Notes: generated by a model not told the origin, from the sequence alone. DNA of 64,000 nt from Octadecabacter sp. SW4 (GCF_008065155.1 NZ_CP042819.1:558001-622000), one strand, 5' to 3'; counted from the first letter of the stretch, positions 38,049 through 47,662 are shown. Translations and numbers: made by a program.

Positions 38049-39913
38049 CAGATTCCCTTGCGCTGTTTGGCCCGCGTGGCTTCGATTTCGGCATGTTTTT
38101 CGGCGACTTTGGGATTGTCGGTGATATGCGGGGTGCCGACCTCCCACCAGGCGTGGCCCTGGGTCGTCCAGCCGTCATATGGATCGACCTGCATGACGAT
38201 CACGCTGGTTTTGTCTGCCGCCTTGGCCCGCTTGAATGCCGCGCCCAGTTCCGTCGCATTCGAGACGGTTTCGGCATGCGCTCCCAAGGATGCGGCATGG
38301 GCCTCGAAATCCACCGCAAAGGGTGCGGGCACGGTCGGGCTGTCGGCGATCAGATTGTTGAAACTGGTGTTGCCGGTGTTGTTTTGCAGTTTGTTGATCA
38401 CGGCAAAGCCACCGTTGTCCAGGACCAGAATGATCAGTTTGCGCTGGGTCAGGACCGATGAATAGATATCTGAGTTGAGCATCAGATAAGACCCGTCACC
38501 GGTAAAGACGATCGTGTCATTGTCGGGTTCGCGTTCGTGTTGGGCAATGCGCGCGCCCCAGCCACCCGCGATTTCATAGCCCATGCAAGAGAACCCGAAT
38601 TCGACATCGACGGTGCCGATATCTTTGGTCTGCCAATGGGCGGTGACTTCGGCAGGAAGGCCGCCCGCCGCGGCAACCACACGATCGCGCGGATCGCAGA
38701 GATCGTTCACGGTGCGGATTGCTTGGGCATAGGAATTGGGGCCGTTGCCGACTGTGGTGATGTCATCGGTATAGGCCACCCATTTGGCGCGCTCGGTCTG
38801 GGCAAAATCGCTCCAGTCCATTGGGGCCGCGTAACCGGCGAGGGCATCGCCCAGGGCGGCAAGGCCCAGTTTGGCATCCCCCACGACCGGAAGCGACAGA
38901 TGTTTCATCGCGTCATGGCGGCCAACGTTCAATCCGATGATGCGCGCGTCTTTGGCGAATGCTGTCCATGATCCGGTTGTGAAATCCTGCAACCGCGTCC
39001 CCACGGCAAGGATCATATCGGCCTTTTCGGCAATCGCATTGGCGCTGTCGGAGCCGGTCACGCCAACAGGGCCGATGTTGAGCGGATGATCCTGATGCAG
39101 GTTCGCACGCCCCGCGATCGTTTCAACCACCGGGATGTTATGGGCAACGGCAAAATCGGTGAGCTCGGCTACAGCGCGCGCATACTGCACGCCGCCACCC
39201 GCGATAATCATGGGGCGTTTGGCGGTTTTCAGCAGGGCCGCAGCATCGGCGATATCCGCCCGGTCAGGCGCCTGACGGCGGATCCGGTGCACCCGCTTGG
39301 CGAAAAAGCTTTTGGGGTAGTCAAAAGTCCAGCCCTGCACGTCTTGCGGCAGGCCAATGAATGCAGGGCCGCAATCGGCGGGGTCCAGCATGGTGGCCAG
39401 CGCGGCAGGCAGCGACTGCAAGACTTGTGCGGGATGGGTGATGCGATCCCAGAACCGCGTAACCGCCTTGAAGGCGTCGTTCACGCCCAGCGACGGATTG
39501 CCGAAATGTTCTAGCTGTTGCAGCACCGGATCGGGCAGGCGGGTCACGTAGGTGTCGCCACACAGTAAAAGCATCGGCAGGCGGTTCGCATGGGCTAGCG
39601 CGGCACTGGTCAGCAGATTGGATGTGCCCGGCCCGGCACTGGCGGTGCAGAACATGAACCGCTGGCGCAACCACTGTTTGGCATAGCCCGCCGCCGCGAA
39701 CCCCATGCTTTGCTCATTCTGACCCCGATACAGGGGCAGGGCGCCCCTGGCGTCATAAAGCGCTTCGCCCAGACAGGTGACATTGCCATGTCCGAAAATC
39801 CCGAATCCACCACCGCAGAGGCGCATTTCCTGCCCGTCCACACTGATGTACTGGTTGGCAAGATACCGGATAATCGCCTGGGCCGTGGTGAGCCGGATTG
39901 TGGAGTTCGTCAT
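38048..39913 (-). CDS. iolD: 3D-(3,5/4)-trihydroxycyclohexane-1,2-dione hydrolase
   Basis: The protein has 621 residues from MTNSTIRLTTAQAIIRYL (39913). The open frame extends to 40663 but the family N-terminus begins here, preceded by a GAAAG-containing leader. It is a thiamine-diphosphate enzyme: N-terminal GIFGHGNVTCLGEAL, and the ThDP/Mg motif GDGSYLMLNSDIYSSVLTQR. It opens the ring of the diketo-inositol intermediate to 5-deoxy-glucuronate. It is the first gene of iolD-PhyH-iolC-iolB-aldolase-iolG, with a LacI-type operator about 75 bases upstream. Confidence 0.95.
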   Translation of the reverse strand: MTNSTIRLTTAQAIIRYLANQYISVDGQEMRLCGGGFGIFGHGNVTCLGEALYDARGALPLYRGQNEQSMGFAAAGYAKQWLRQRFMFCTASAGPGTSNLLTSAALAHANRLPMLLLCGDTYVTRLPDPVLQQLEHFGNPSLGVNDAFKAVTRFWDRITHPAQVLQSLPAALATMLDPADCGPAFIGLPQDVQGWTFDYPKSFFAKRVHRIRRQAPDRADIADAAALLKTAKRPMIIAGGGVQYARAVAELTDFAVAHNIPVVETIAGRANLHQDHPLNIGPVGVTGSDSANAIAEKADMILAVGTRLQDFTTGSWTAFAKDARIIGLNVGRHDAMKHLSLPVVGDAKLGLAALGDALAGYAAPMDWSDFAQTERAKWVAYTDDITTVGNGPNSYAQAIRTVNDLCDPRDRVVAAAGGLPAEVTAHWQTKDIGTVDVEFGFSCMGYEIAGGWGARIAQHEREPDNDTIVFTGDGSYLMLNSDIYSSVLTQRKLIILVLDNGGFAVINKLQNNTGNTSFNNLIADSPTVPAPFAVDFEAHAASLGAHAETVSNATELGAAFKRAKAADKTSVIVMQVDPYDGWTTQGHAWWEVGTPHITDNPKVAEKHAEIEATRAKQRKGI

Positions 39914-39987
39914 CTGCCTATTTCTTTCGCAATGCCGCATTTTCAAAGATTGTCGCTTGCGCGGTTTCGAATCTGAGGATACTAATT

Positions 39988-40003
39988 TTGCAACCGGTTG
40001 CAA
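39988..40003. promoter_or_regulatory. LacI-type operator between iolD and the iolE-side operon
   Basis: A perfect 16-base palindrome TTGCAACCGGTTGCAA with the central CG typical of LacI-family sites. It lies in the 117-base gap between the divergent iolD and Gfo/Idh starts and could control both. The identical sequence occurs at 44336-44351 beside the LacI gene. Confidence 0.85.
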
Positions 40004-40030
40004 ACGAATTATCAGCGGACACTGCCTACC

Positions 40031-41127
40031 ATGACAGAAATCGGGATTGGGATCATCGGCGGCGGCTATATGGGCAAGGCACATGCTGTTGCCATGTCGG
40101 CTGTTGGCGCGGTTTTCAATACCGCACTGCGCCCCCGGCTCGAGATGATTTGCGCCAGCACGGCGGCCTCGGCCGAAAGGTATCGCACGGCCTATGGTTT
40201 CGCGCGCGCCACGGACGATTGGCGGGTTCTGGTAAACGACCCAAAAGTCGCGGCGATCATCATCGCCGCGCCGCAGGAAACCCACCGCGAGATCGCTTTG
40301 GCGGCCTTTGCCCTGAGCAAGCCGGTGTTTTGCGAAAAACCCCTTGGCGCGTCCCTTGCGGAGAGCCGCGAGATGGTGGCCGCGGCGGTAGGGCAGATCA
40401 GCATGGTCGGGTTTAACTATATCCGCACGCCCGCCAGCCAGTTCGCGCGTCAACTGGTGGCGCAGGGCGCGATTGGCGATGTGACCTGGTTTAGGGGCGA
40501 ACATACCGAAGATTTCCTTGCCGATCCTGACAGTCCAGCCACCTGGCGCACAACGGGTGACGCCAATGGCACGATGGGCGATCTTGCGCCGCATATGATC
40601 AATGGTGCGCTGGCGCTGATCGGCCCGATCGCCTCTGTGATGGCTGACGTGGAAACCGTGCATGCGACCCGCCCCGGGGGGCCGTGACCAACGATGACCA
40701 CGGTCAGATGATGTGCCGCTTTGCCAATGGAGCGATGGGTCAGATGTATTTCAGCCGCATCGCGCAGGGGCGCAAAATGGGCTATGCCTACGAGATCACG
40801 GGAACCAGGGGCGCGATCCGCTTTGACCAGGAAGACCAAAACGCGATCTGGCTATATACAATGGACGAGCCAGAGGCCACGCGCGGATTTCGCAAGATTC
40901 TGACCGGCCCCGCGCATCCCGATTACCTTCCGTTTTGTCAGGGGCCGGGGCACGGCACCGGATACCAGGACCAAATCATCATCGAAGCGCGCGACTTCCT
41001 GCACGCGATCGAAGCCAATACCAGCGTCTGGCCAACCTTTGAGGACGGCATGGACGTGAACCAAGTGATCGCAGCGGCTATGGCCTCATCCCGTGCAAAG
41101 GCATGGGTCGACGTGGCTTCTGTCTAA
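40031..41127 (+). pseudogene. Gfo/Idh/MocA oxidoreductase, frameshifted
   Basis: The first part starts MTEIGIGIIGGGYMGKAHA and holds the Rossmann fold and FCEKPLGASLAE up to VHATRPGGP, then stops at 40685-40687. The second part, starting near 40684 in another frame (TNDDHGQMMCRFANGAMGQ to AKAWVDVASV), is the missing C-terminal domain. Adding one G to the six-G run at 40676-40681 restores a protein of about 365 residues. It is probably an inositol-type dehydrogenase, since it heads the iolE operon under the LacI-type operator. Either a pseudogene or a homopolymer error. Confidence 0.88.
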
Positions 41128-41146
41128 CATCCCGAAAGGCACTTTC

Positions 41147-42040
41147 ATGACGATCAAGATCGGCAACGCCCCGTGTTCATGGGGCATCGAATTTCCCAGC
41201 GACCCGGCCTACCCGACCTGGCAATCGGTTTTGGATCAATGCGCGGGCGCAGGTTACAAAGGTATCGAATTGGGGCCAATCGGCTATATGCCCGAAGACC
41301 CCGCGATCCTTGCGCCCGCCCTGGCCGAGCGCGGTCTGGACCTGATCGGCGGTGTCGTCTTTCGGGCCTTTCACGACCCCGCGAAGTGGGATGATGTGCT
41401 GGATGCGAGCGTGCGAACCTGCAAGGCGCTTGCCGCGCACGGCGCGCAGCATCTGGTGCTGATCGACAGCATATCGCCGCGCCGTGCCCCGACAGCGGGC
41501 CGCGCCGCCGAGGCCGAACAGATGGGTGCCGACGAATGGGCCGCCTTTCGCGACCGGATCGCCACAATCGCCAAGATCGGGACGCAGGACTATGGGTTGA
41601 CCGTGGGTATTCACGCGCATGCGGGCGGGTTCATGGACTTTGAGCCCGAGCTTGAACGCCTGCTTGATGAGGTCGACGACAGCATCCTGAAAATCTGCTT
41701 TGACACGGGCCATCATTCCTATGCGGGCTATGATCCGGTGGCGTTCATGAAACGGCATATCGACCGGATTTCATACATGCATTTCAAAGATATCGATCCG
41801 GCGGTCAAAGCCGATGTGGTAGCCAATCGCACGGATTTCTACCGGGCCTGCGGGCAGGGGATTTTCTGCAACCTCGGGCAGGGGGATGTCGATTTTCCCG
41901 CCGTGCGCAAAGTGTTGGTCAACAACGGATTTGAGGGCTGGTGCACGGTTGAACAAGACTGCGATCCCTCCATGCCCGGAACGCCGATGGAAGATGCCCG
42001 TGCGAACCGCGAGTATCTGGAAAGCATCGGTTTTACCTGA
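41147..42040 (+). CDS. iolE: Myo-inosose-2 dehydratase
   Basis: The protein has 297 residues from MTIKIGNAPCSWG (41147). It has the xylose-isomerase-like TIM barrel: N-terminal KIGNAPCSWGIEF, metal-site segments GIHAHAGGFMDFEPELERL and CFDTGHHSYAGYDPVAFM, HFKDIDP, and CTVEQDCDP near the end, all characteristic of IolE. It dehydrates scyllo-inosose to the dione used by IolD. It lies 19 bases after the frameshifted Gfo/Idh gene and diverges from iolD. Confidence 0.94.
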   Translation: MTIKIGNAPCSWGIEFPSDPAYPTWQSVLDQCAGAGYKGIELGPIGYMPEDPAILAPALAERGLDLIGGVVFRAFHDPAKWDDVLDASVRTCKALAAHGAQHLVLIDSISPRRAPTAGRAAEAEQMGADEWAAFRDRIATIAKIGTQDYGLTVGIHAHAGGFMDFEPELERLLDEVDDSILKICFDTGHHSYAGYDPVAFMKRHIDRISYMHFKDIDPAVKADVVANRTDFYRACGQGIFCNLGQGDVDFPAVRKVLVNNGFEGWCTVEQDCDPSMPGTPMEDARANREYLESIGFT

Positions 42041-42116
42041 GGCAGGCCGACCCTTCGGGGAGAGTTGTAATTGCCAAGATGAAGATTGGGCGCATGCCCC
42101 CTGTGGAGGACATCAC

Positions 42117-43250
42117 ATGACACGATTGAACTGGGGAATGATCGGTGGCGGCGAAGGCAGCCAGATCGGGCCGGCCCACCGTCTTGGGGCGCAGGCTGAC
42201 GGGAATTTCGTGCTGGCTGCGGGGGCGTTGGACCACGACGCCGAAAAGGGGCGCGACTATGCCATGCGTTTGGGCGTTGTGGCGGACCGTGCCTACGGTG
42301 ACTGGCACGAGATGCTGGCAGGCGAAAAGGCGCGCGAAGATCGGGTTGATCTGGTGACAGTTGCGACCCCGAATTCCACCCACTTTGAAATCACCAAGGC
42401 GTTCCTTGAGGGCGGCTTTAACGTGTTGTGTGAAAAGCCGATGACCATGACCGTCGAGGAAGGCGAGGAGATCGTGAAGGTCGCCGCCAGATCGGGCAAG
42501 ATATGTGCGGTGAACTATTGCTATTCAGCCTATCCGATGGTGCGTGAAATGCGCGAAATGGTGCGCACGGGACAGGTTGGCAAGGTGCGCCTGATCGTGA
42601 CGAATTTCAGCCACGGCCACCACGGTGACGCAACGGATGCGGACAATCCGCGCGTGCGCTGGCGCTATGATCCGGCCATGGCGGGCGTGTCCGGGCAGTT
42701 CGCCGATTGCGGGATTCACGCGCTGCATATGGCCAGTTTCATTGCCGGCGATCAGGTGCGCGAGTTGAGCGCCGATTTCGCCTCGACGATCCCGTCGCGC
42801 GAGTTGGAAGACGATGCGATGGTGAATTTTCGCTTGGAGGGCGGCACTGTCGGGCGGCTTTGGACCAGTTCGGTTGCGATTGGTCGTCAGCACGGGTTTG
42901 ACATTCAGGTGTTTGGCGAAACCGGTGGCATGCGCTGGGCGTCCGAGCAGCCCAATCAGGTGTATTACACGCCTGTTGGCGGGCGGACCCAGATCATCGA
43001 GAAAGGCGAGGGCGGATTGTCGGACGAGGCGGCACGCATGTCACGCGTGGCAATCGCCCATCCCGAAGGCTTCCCGCTGGCCGTTGCCAACATCTATGTC
43101 GATCTGGCCGCGTCCATTCGCGGCGAGAGCCCTGATGGGCTGCCCACCGCCGAAGACGGCTTGCGTTCGATGGCGGCTGTGCATCAGGCGGTGAAATCGG
43201 CCCAGGCCAAAGGCGCATGGGTTGATGCGCGCCCGCCGATGTATCGCTGA
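42117..43250 (+). CDS. Gfo/Idh/MocA family oxidoreductase in the iol locus
   Basis: The protein has 377 residues from MTRLNWGMIGGGEGSQIG; the upstream part of the open frame overlaps iolE. It has a nucleotide-binding GGGEGSQIGPAH, catalytic-lysine LCEKPMT, and ADCGIHALHMASFI in the active site. It is probably a sugar or cyclitol dehydrogenase (for example for a scyllo- or other inositol isomer), as it ends the iolE transcription unit. It is convergent with the LacI gene, with no gap. Confidence 0.85.
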   Translation: MTRLNWGMIGGGEGSQIGPAHRLGAQADGNFVLAAGALDHDAEKGRDYAMRLGVVADRAYGDWHEMLAGEKAREDRVDLVTVATPNSTHFEITKAFLEGGFNVLCEKPMTMTVEEGEEIVKVAARSGKICAVNYCYSAYPMVREMREMVRTGQVGKVRLIVTNFSHGHHGDATDADNPRVRWRYDPAMAGVSGQFADCGIHALHMASFIAGDQVRELSADFASTIPSRELEDDAMVNFRLEGGTVGRLWTSSVAIGRQHGFDIQVFGETGGMRWASEQPNQVYYTPVGGRTQIIEKGEGGLSDEAARMSRVAIAHPEGFPLAVANIYVDLAASIRGESPDGLPTAEDGLRSMAAVHQAVKSAQAKGAWVDARPPMYR

Positions 43251-43251
43251 A

Positions 43252-44250
43252 CTACGGGCGGGGGCGCAGGGTCGCGCGTTCGATCACCTGGCAGGGAAAC
43301 AGGCGTGCTTCGGGATAGCGGTCCGGTTCGTCCAGCATGGCGACCATCATTTCGACGGAGGAGTTGATGATCTGCTGGATCGGTTGGCGCACGGTCGTCA
43401 GGGCGATGTTTTCCCAGCCTGCCATTTCCATGTCGTTCAGCCCGATGATCCCCACATCCTCGGGGACGTGCTTTCCGATTTCATCAAGCCCGCTGAGCGC
43501 CCCGATCGACAGAACGTCATCGCCGCAGAAATAGGCCTCGGCCAATTCGCCCTGCGCAAGCCGCAGCATTTCGGCGCGCCCCGCCTTGAACGAATAGGCC
43601 GCAGCATAACTGTGTGAGACCGCGATGTCAGGGTGCAGCGCCAGTTCCTCGCTGAACCCCTTGAGCCGGTCTTTGGTCGATGTGGCGCTTTGTGGCCCGC
43701 CCAAAAAAGCAACGGATTTGTAGTGGCGCGCGACCAGTTCACGCGCGGCCAAACGACCCGCGGCGACGTTGTCGATCCCGACAACGTGAACTTCGGGGCT
43801 GCTGGAGTGGCGCCCAAAGGTGTTCACAACCGGGATCCCCTTGTCGCGAAACGCCTTGGAAAAGGCCGGCGGTAACGTGGATGATGCGACAATCACGCCA
43901 TCGACCGAATATTGCCGCAGCATCCGGACCGAGTTTTCGGGATCGGTTTCATTGCTGAGGTTGACCAAAAGGGGGCGCAAGCCGCGATCTTGAAGACTGC
44001 GCGTAAAACGGTCGAACACTTCAAGAAAGATCGGGTTATGAAAGTTGTTGGAGACAAGGCCGATCAATTTGGTGCGCCGCGTCGTGAGGGACCGGGCAAG
44101 AAAATTCGGGCTATAGCCCAGTTCCGCCGCTGCCCTTTCGACCTTGCGGCGCATTTTCACGGAAACTGACGCGCCATCAGTGAAGGTGCGCGATACAGCT
44201 GACGTCGAAACGCCCGCCCGTGCTGCAACATCCTTGAGCGTCGCTGTCAT
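43252..44250 (-). CDS. LacI-family transcriptional regulator of the inositol locus
   Basis: The protein has 332 residues from MTATLKDVAARAGVST (44250). The N-terminal helix-turn-helix and hinge (TLKDVAARAGVSTSAVSRTF ... LGYSPNFLARSL) precede a periplasmic-binding-like sensor domain (GLVSNNFHNPIFLEVFDRF). The nearest operator palindromes are TTGCAACCGGTTGCAA at 44336 (between this gene and the transporter) and at 39988 (between iolD and the iolE operon). It therefore probably represses both, with an inositol-pathway compound as inducer (inference). Confidence 0.9.
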   Translation of the reverse strand: MTATLKDVAARAGVSTSAVSRTFTDGASVSVKMRRKVERAAAELGYSPNFLARSLTTRRTKLIGLVSNNFHNPIFLEVFDRFTRSLQDRGLRPLLVNLSNETDPENSVRMLRQYSVDGVIVASSTLPPAFSKAFRDKGIPVVNTFGRHSSSPEVHVVGIDNVAAGRLAARELVARHYKSVAFLGGPQSATSTKDRLKGFSEELALHPDIAVSHSYAAAYSFKAGRAEMLRLAQGELAEAYFCGDDVLSIGALSGLDEIGKHVPEDVGIIGLNDMEMAGWENIALTTVRQPIQQIINSSVEMMVAMLDEPDRYPEARLFPCQVIERATLRPRP

Positions 44251-44335
44251 TGGATTGTCCCCCTGTGGTCCGTTTTCGCCGCCTGCATCTATCAAGTACT
44301 GGCTGCTACCACAGTAGATAACTTCTCAATTTTTT

Positions 44336-44351
44336 TTGCAACCGGTTGCAA
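44336..44351. promoter_or_regulatory. LacI-type operator before the sugar ABC transporter
   Basis: Perfect palindrome TTGCAACCGGTTGCAA, identical to the site at 39988. It is about 90 bases upstream of the solute-binding protein start and about 86 bases from the divergent LacI start, so it may regulate both. Confidence 0.85.
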
Positions 44352-44440
44352 AGATTTCGAATCCGTGCTTGTCTCCAGTATGGGAGGAGGGCGCTCGCTG
44401 CTCTGCTGTCAATAATTTGATGTTCTTGGGAGGAACGATA

Positions 44441-45391
44441 ATGAAATCCATGATGAAAAGACTGATGTTGACTGCTGCCGTGATAGCATCCCCGTTGATG
44501 GTCTCGGCCGAGGCGCATGGCGACGACCTGACCTATATTCTGGTCAGCCACGCGCCCGATTCCGATAGCTGGTGGAACACCGTCAAGAACGGCGTCGCGC
44601 TTGCCGGTGATCAGATGGGCGTGACGGTTGAATATCGCAATCCGCCAACCGGTGACCTTGCCGATATGGCCCGCATCATCGAACAGGCAGCCGCCGCGCA
44701 GCCCGATGGCATCATCACCACATTGGCTGATTACGATGTGCTGTCCGGCCCGATTAAATCTGCCGTGGATCAGGGCGTTGACGTGATCATCATGAACTCT
44801 GGCACCCCCGATCAGGCCCGCGAAGTTGGCGCGCTGATGTATGTTGGTCAGCCCGAATATGATGCCGGTTTCGCCGCGGGCCAGCGTGCCGCCGGTGATG
44901 GTGTGGAAAGCTTCCTTTGCGTGAACCACTACATCAGTTCGCCATCGTCGACCGAGCGTTGCCAGGGTTTCGCAGACGGTCTGGGGATTGAACTGGGCAA
45001 CCAGATGATCGACTCGGGTCAGGACCCCGCCGAGATCAAGAACCGTGTTCTGGCCTATCTGAACACGAACCCTGAAACCGATGCCATTCTGACGCTTGGG
45101 CCGACGTCGGCCGATCCGACAATCCTGGCGCTGGACGAGAACGGCATGGCCGGTGACATCTACTTTGGCACCTTCGATCTGGGCGAAAATATCGTCACCG
45201 CGATCAAGGATGGCACGATCCAGTGGGGTATCGACCAGCAGCCATTCCTGCAGGCCTATCTGCCGGTTGTGGTTCTGGCGAACTATGACCGTTACGGTGT
45301 TCTGCCCGGCAACAACATCAACTCGGGCCCCGGCTTTGTGACCGCCGATGCCCTTGAAAAAGTCGAGCAGTTCGCGGGCGAATTCCGCTAA
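44441..45391 (+). CDS. Sugar/inositol ABC transporter substrate-binding protein (RbsB family)
   Basis: The protein has 316 residues from MKSMMKRLMLTAAVI with GGGAGG upstream. A signal peptide ends near VSAEAHG. The mature protein has the type I periplasmic-binding fold (LVSHAPDSDSWWNTVKNGVALAG; IITTLADYDVLSGPIKSAVDQGVDVIIMNSG). It resembles fructose/inositol binding proteins of FrcB/IbpA type. A terminator-like hairpin after the gene would allow higher expression than the permease. The substrate is probably myo-inositol, from its shared operator with iol genes (inference). Confidence 0.88.
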   Translation: MKSMMKRLMLTAAVIASPLMVSAEAHGDDLTYILVSHAPDSDSWWNTVKNGVALAGDQMGVTVEYRNPPTGDLADMARIIEQAAAAQPDGIITTLADYDVLSGPIKSAVDQGVDVIIMNSGTPDQAREVGALMYVGQPEYDAGFAAGQRAAGDGVESFLCVNHYISSPSSTERCQGFADGLGIELGNQMIDSGQDPAEIKNRVLAYLNTNPETDAILTLGPTSADPTILALDENGMAGDIYFGTFDLGENIVTAIKDGTIQWGIDQQPFLQAYLPVVVLANYDRYGVLPGNNINSGPGFVTADALEKVEQFAGEFR

Positions 45392-45406
45392 TACGACGAA
45401 AAACCG

Positions 45407-45440
45407 GGGCGGATCGGCTGTTGCTGTATCCGCCCTTTTT
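45407..45440 (+). terminator. Intra-operon terminator or attenuator after the binding-protein gene
   Basis: A perfect 8-base stem (GGGCGGAT 45407-45414 / ATCCGCCC 45428-45435) is followed directly by five T. It lies 16 bases after the binding-protein stop and before the permease gene, a typical place for partial termination that raises the ratio of binding protein to membrane parts. Confidence 0.85.
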
Positions 45441-45466
45441 GCCTGTTTTCAAGGACTGGTAGGGCC

Positions 45467-46579
45467 ATGAGCGACATAACCAACTCAGACGAACGCGTCA
45501 AAGAAATGTCGGCGCTGCGCCGCGCCATGATCCGCCCCGAATTGGGGGGCATCGTCGGTGCCGTTGCCGTCTTTACGTTCTTTCTGCTTTTCGCCTTCGA
45601 CAGCGGCATGTTCAACCCGCAAGGGGTGATGAACTGGTCGACGGTTTCGGCGCAATTCATGATCATTGCCGTCGGGGCTTGCCTGCTGATGATCGCGGGC
45701 GAATTTGACCTCTCGGTGGGGTCGATGATCGGCTTTGCAGGAATGATGATTGCCATTTTCGGCGTGGTGCTGGGCTGGCCCATGTGGTTGGCGATTATCG
45801 TCACCTTTGCCATTTGCATCGCCTTCGGGGCGTTGAATGGCTACATCGTCGTCAAGACGGGCCTGCCAAGCTTTATTGTCACGCTGGCCACCCTGTTCAT
45901 CCTGCGTGGCTTTACCATCTTCATTCCCCAGACGATCGAAAGCAAAACCATCATCGGCGGTATCCGCGAGGCAGCCGAGGGTGATTGGCTTGCGCCGCTG
46001 TTTGGTGCGAAGGTTGGCGGTCCGATCTTTCAGTGGATGGGCGACAACGGCTGGATCGCAACATTTGCGCGCGGTAACCGCGAGGGCCAACCCGTCGTTG
46101 ACGGGATCCCCATGTTGATCATCTGGGCGATTGCGCTGGTGATCTTTGGGCATATCGTTCTGACCCGCACGCGTTTCGGCAACTGGATTTTCGCTGCCGG
46201 CGGCGACGCTCAAGCGGCGCGCTATGCCGGTGTTCCCGTTGATGCCGTCAAGATCAAGATGTTCATGTTTACCGCGTTCTGCGCCACTGTTTTTGCGGTT
46301 TGTCAGGTGATGGAATTCGGCTCGGCGGGGGCGGATCGCGGTCTGCTCAAGGAATTCGAGGCGATCATCGCCGTGGTCATTGGCGGCGCCCTGCTGACCG
46401 GCGGCTATGGTTCGGTGGTGGGCGCTGCACTTGGTGCGCTGATCTTTGGCGTGGTGCAGCAGGGGCTGTTCTTTGCCAATGTCGAAAGCTCGCTTTTCCG
46501 CGTGTTCCTCGGGGTCATCCTGCTGCTTGCCGTGATCCTGAACACTTATATCCGCCGCCTGATTACGGGAGAACGCTGA
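45467..46579 (+). CDS. Sugar ABC transporter permease (BPD_transp_2/RbsC family)
   Basis: The protein has 370 residues with about nine to ten transmembrane helices. MIAGEFDLSVGSMIGFAGM and ALNGYIVVKTGLPSFIVTLATLFILRG are hallmarks of RbsC/FrcC permeases, as is FEAIIAVVIGGALLTGGYGSVVGA. A soluble insertion of about 50 residues follows the sixth helix. It forms the membrane channel with the ATPase encoded next, whose start overlaps this stop (TGATG). Confidence 0.92.
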   Translation: MSDITNSDERVKEMSALRRAMIRPELGGIVGAVAVFTFFLLFAFDSGMFNPQGVMNWSTVSAQFMIIAVGACLLMIAGEFDLSVGSMIGFAGMMIAIFGVVLGWPMWLAIIVTFAICIAFGALNGYIVVKTGLPSFIVTLATLFILRGFTIFIPQTIESKTIIGGIREAAEGDWLAPLFGAKVGGPIFQWMGDNGWIATFARGNREGQPVVDGIPMLIIWAIALVIFGHIVLTRTRFGNWIFAAGGDAQAARYAGVPVDAVKIKMFMFTAFCATVFAVCQVMEFGSAGADRGLLKEFEAIIAVVIGGALLTGGYGSVVGAALGALIFGVVQQGLFFANVESSLFRVFLGVILLLAVILNTYIRRLITGER

Positions 46580-47355
46580 TGGAGCCGATCATTCAAATGA
46601 AAGACATCGAAAAGCACTTTGGCTCGGTTATTGCGCTGGCTGGTGTCACGATCGATTTCTATCCCGGCGATTGTCATTGCCTGCTGGGCGATAACGGCGC
46701 GGGCAAGTCGACCTTTATCAAGACGATGTCGGGCGTTCACAAGCCAACTCACGGCGAGATTTTGTTCGAGGGCAAGCCGATGCACTTTGACGACCCGCGC
46801 GACAGTATCGCCGCAGGTATCGCAACGGTGTATCAAGACCTTGCGATGATCCCGCTGATGTCGGTCAGCCGCAACTTTTTCATGGGCAACGAACCGGTCA
46901 AAAGGATCGCGGGCTTGCGCTTTTTTGATCATGACCATGCCAATGAAGTGACCATGAAAGAAATGCGCGACATGGGCATCAACCTGCGTGGCCCCGATCA
47001 GGCCGTGGGCACATTGTCGGGCGGTGAACGCCAGACCGTGGCGATTGCGCGCGCGGTCCACTTTGGTGCAAAGGTTCTGATTTTGGACGAACCAACCTCT
47101 GCCCTTGGGGTGCGCCAGACGGCCAATGTGCTGGCCACCGTCGATAAGGTGCGCAAGCAAGGCATTTCGGTTGTGTTCATCACCCATAACGTCCGCCACG
47201 CGATGGCGGTCGGCGACCGTTTCACGGTTCTCAATCGCGGCAAGACCTTTGGCACCGCCCTAAGGGGAGAGATCACACCCGAGGAGTTGCAGGACATGAT
47301 GGCTGGCGGTCAGGAACTGGCGACGCTGGAAGGGTCGCTTGGCGGCACGGTGTGA
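46579..47355 (+). CDS. Sugar ABC transporter ATP-binding protein, single domain (FrcA-like)
   Basis: The protein has 258 residues from MEPIIQMKDIEKHFG. It has Walker A GDNGAGKST, Q-loop region IATVYQDLAM, signature LSGGERQTV, Walker B LILDEPTSALG and an H-loop in VFITHNVRHA. It carries one nucleotide-binding domain only, like FrcA, not the duplicated RbsA/MglA form, so it must dimerise. It is the last gene of the SBP-permease-ATPase unit. Confidence 0.93.
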   Translation: MEPIIQMKDIEKHFGSVIALAGVTIDFYPGDCHCLLGDNGAGKSTFIKTMSGVHKPTHGEILFEGKPMHFDDPRDSIAAGIATVYQDLAMIPLMSVSRNFFMGNEPVKRIAGLRFFDHDHANEVTMKEMRDMGINLRGPDQAVGTLSGGERQTVAIARAVHFGAKVLILDEPTSALGVRQTANVLATVDKVRKQGISVVFITHNVRHAMAVGDRFTVLNRGKTFGTALRGEITPEELQDMMAGGQELATLEGSLGGTV

Positions 47356-47662
47356 TCCGGCAAGGCGGTGCTGGATCGCGCAGAACCTTCCGGTGGGATT
47401 TCTGTTACCAAATCCGGCCAATGCAATTTGGCCCATTGCCTGCACTGACCTTGGCGTCCGGTCTTTGTTGACGTAGCCGGTTTCGGGGGCAGCCACATCG
47501 CCCAAAACCCCGGCGCGGGGTGGGATCGGCGGGATGGCACCCGGCCCGCCGCCGCGTATCATCCCGCTTCCATCCGGGGGCATGCGTGCCTATGATTTTC
47601 CGCAAGGACAAGGAGGCACCCGGTGAGGGCACCACTGACTGCTGCCATAGGGGGCCGAACCC
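47356..47662. other. 307-base gap after the inositol transporter
   Basis: No convincing gene or RNA seen. A 16-codon open frame starts at a GTG at 47623 behind a strong GGAGG and ends at 47673, overlapping the start of the hydrolase; it may be a leader, or the true hydrolase start obscured by a one-base surplus in the GGGGG run at 47650-47654. Otherwise only GC-rich, weakly palindromic sequence. Confidence 0.5.

Noticed and set aside
39914..40663. N-terminal extension of iolD by about 250 codons
   Set aside because: The extension runs antisense through the divergent Gfo/Idh gene and the operator; the normal IolD N-terminus begins at 39913.
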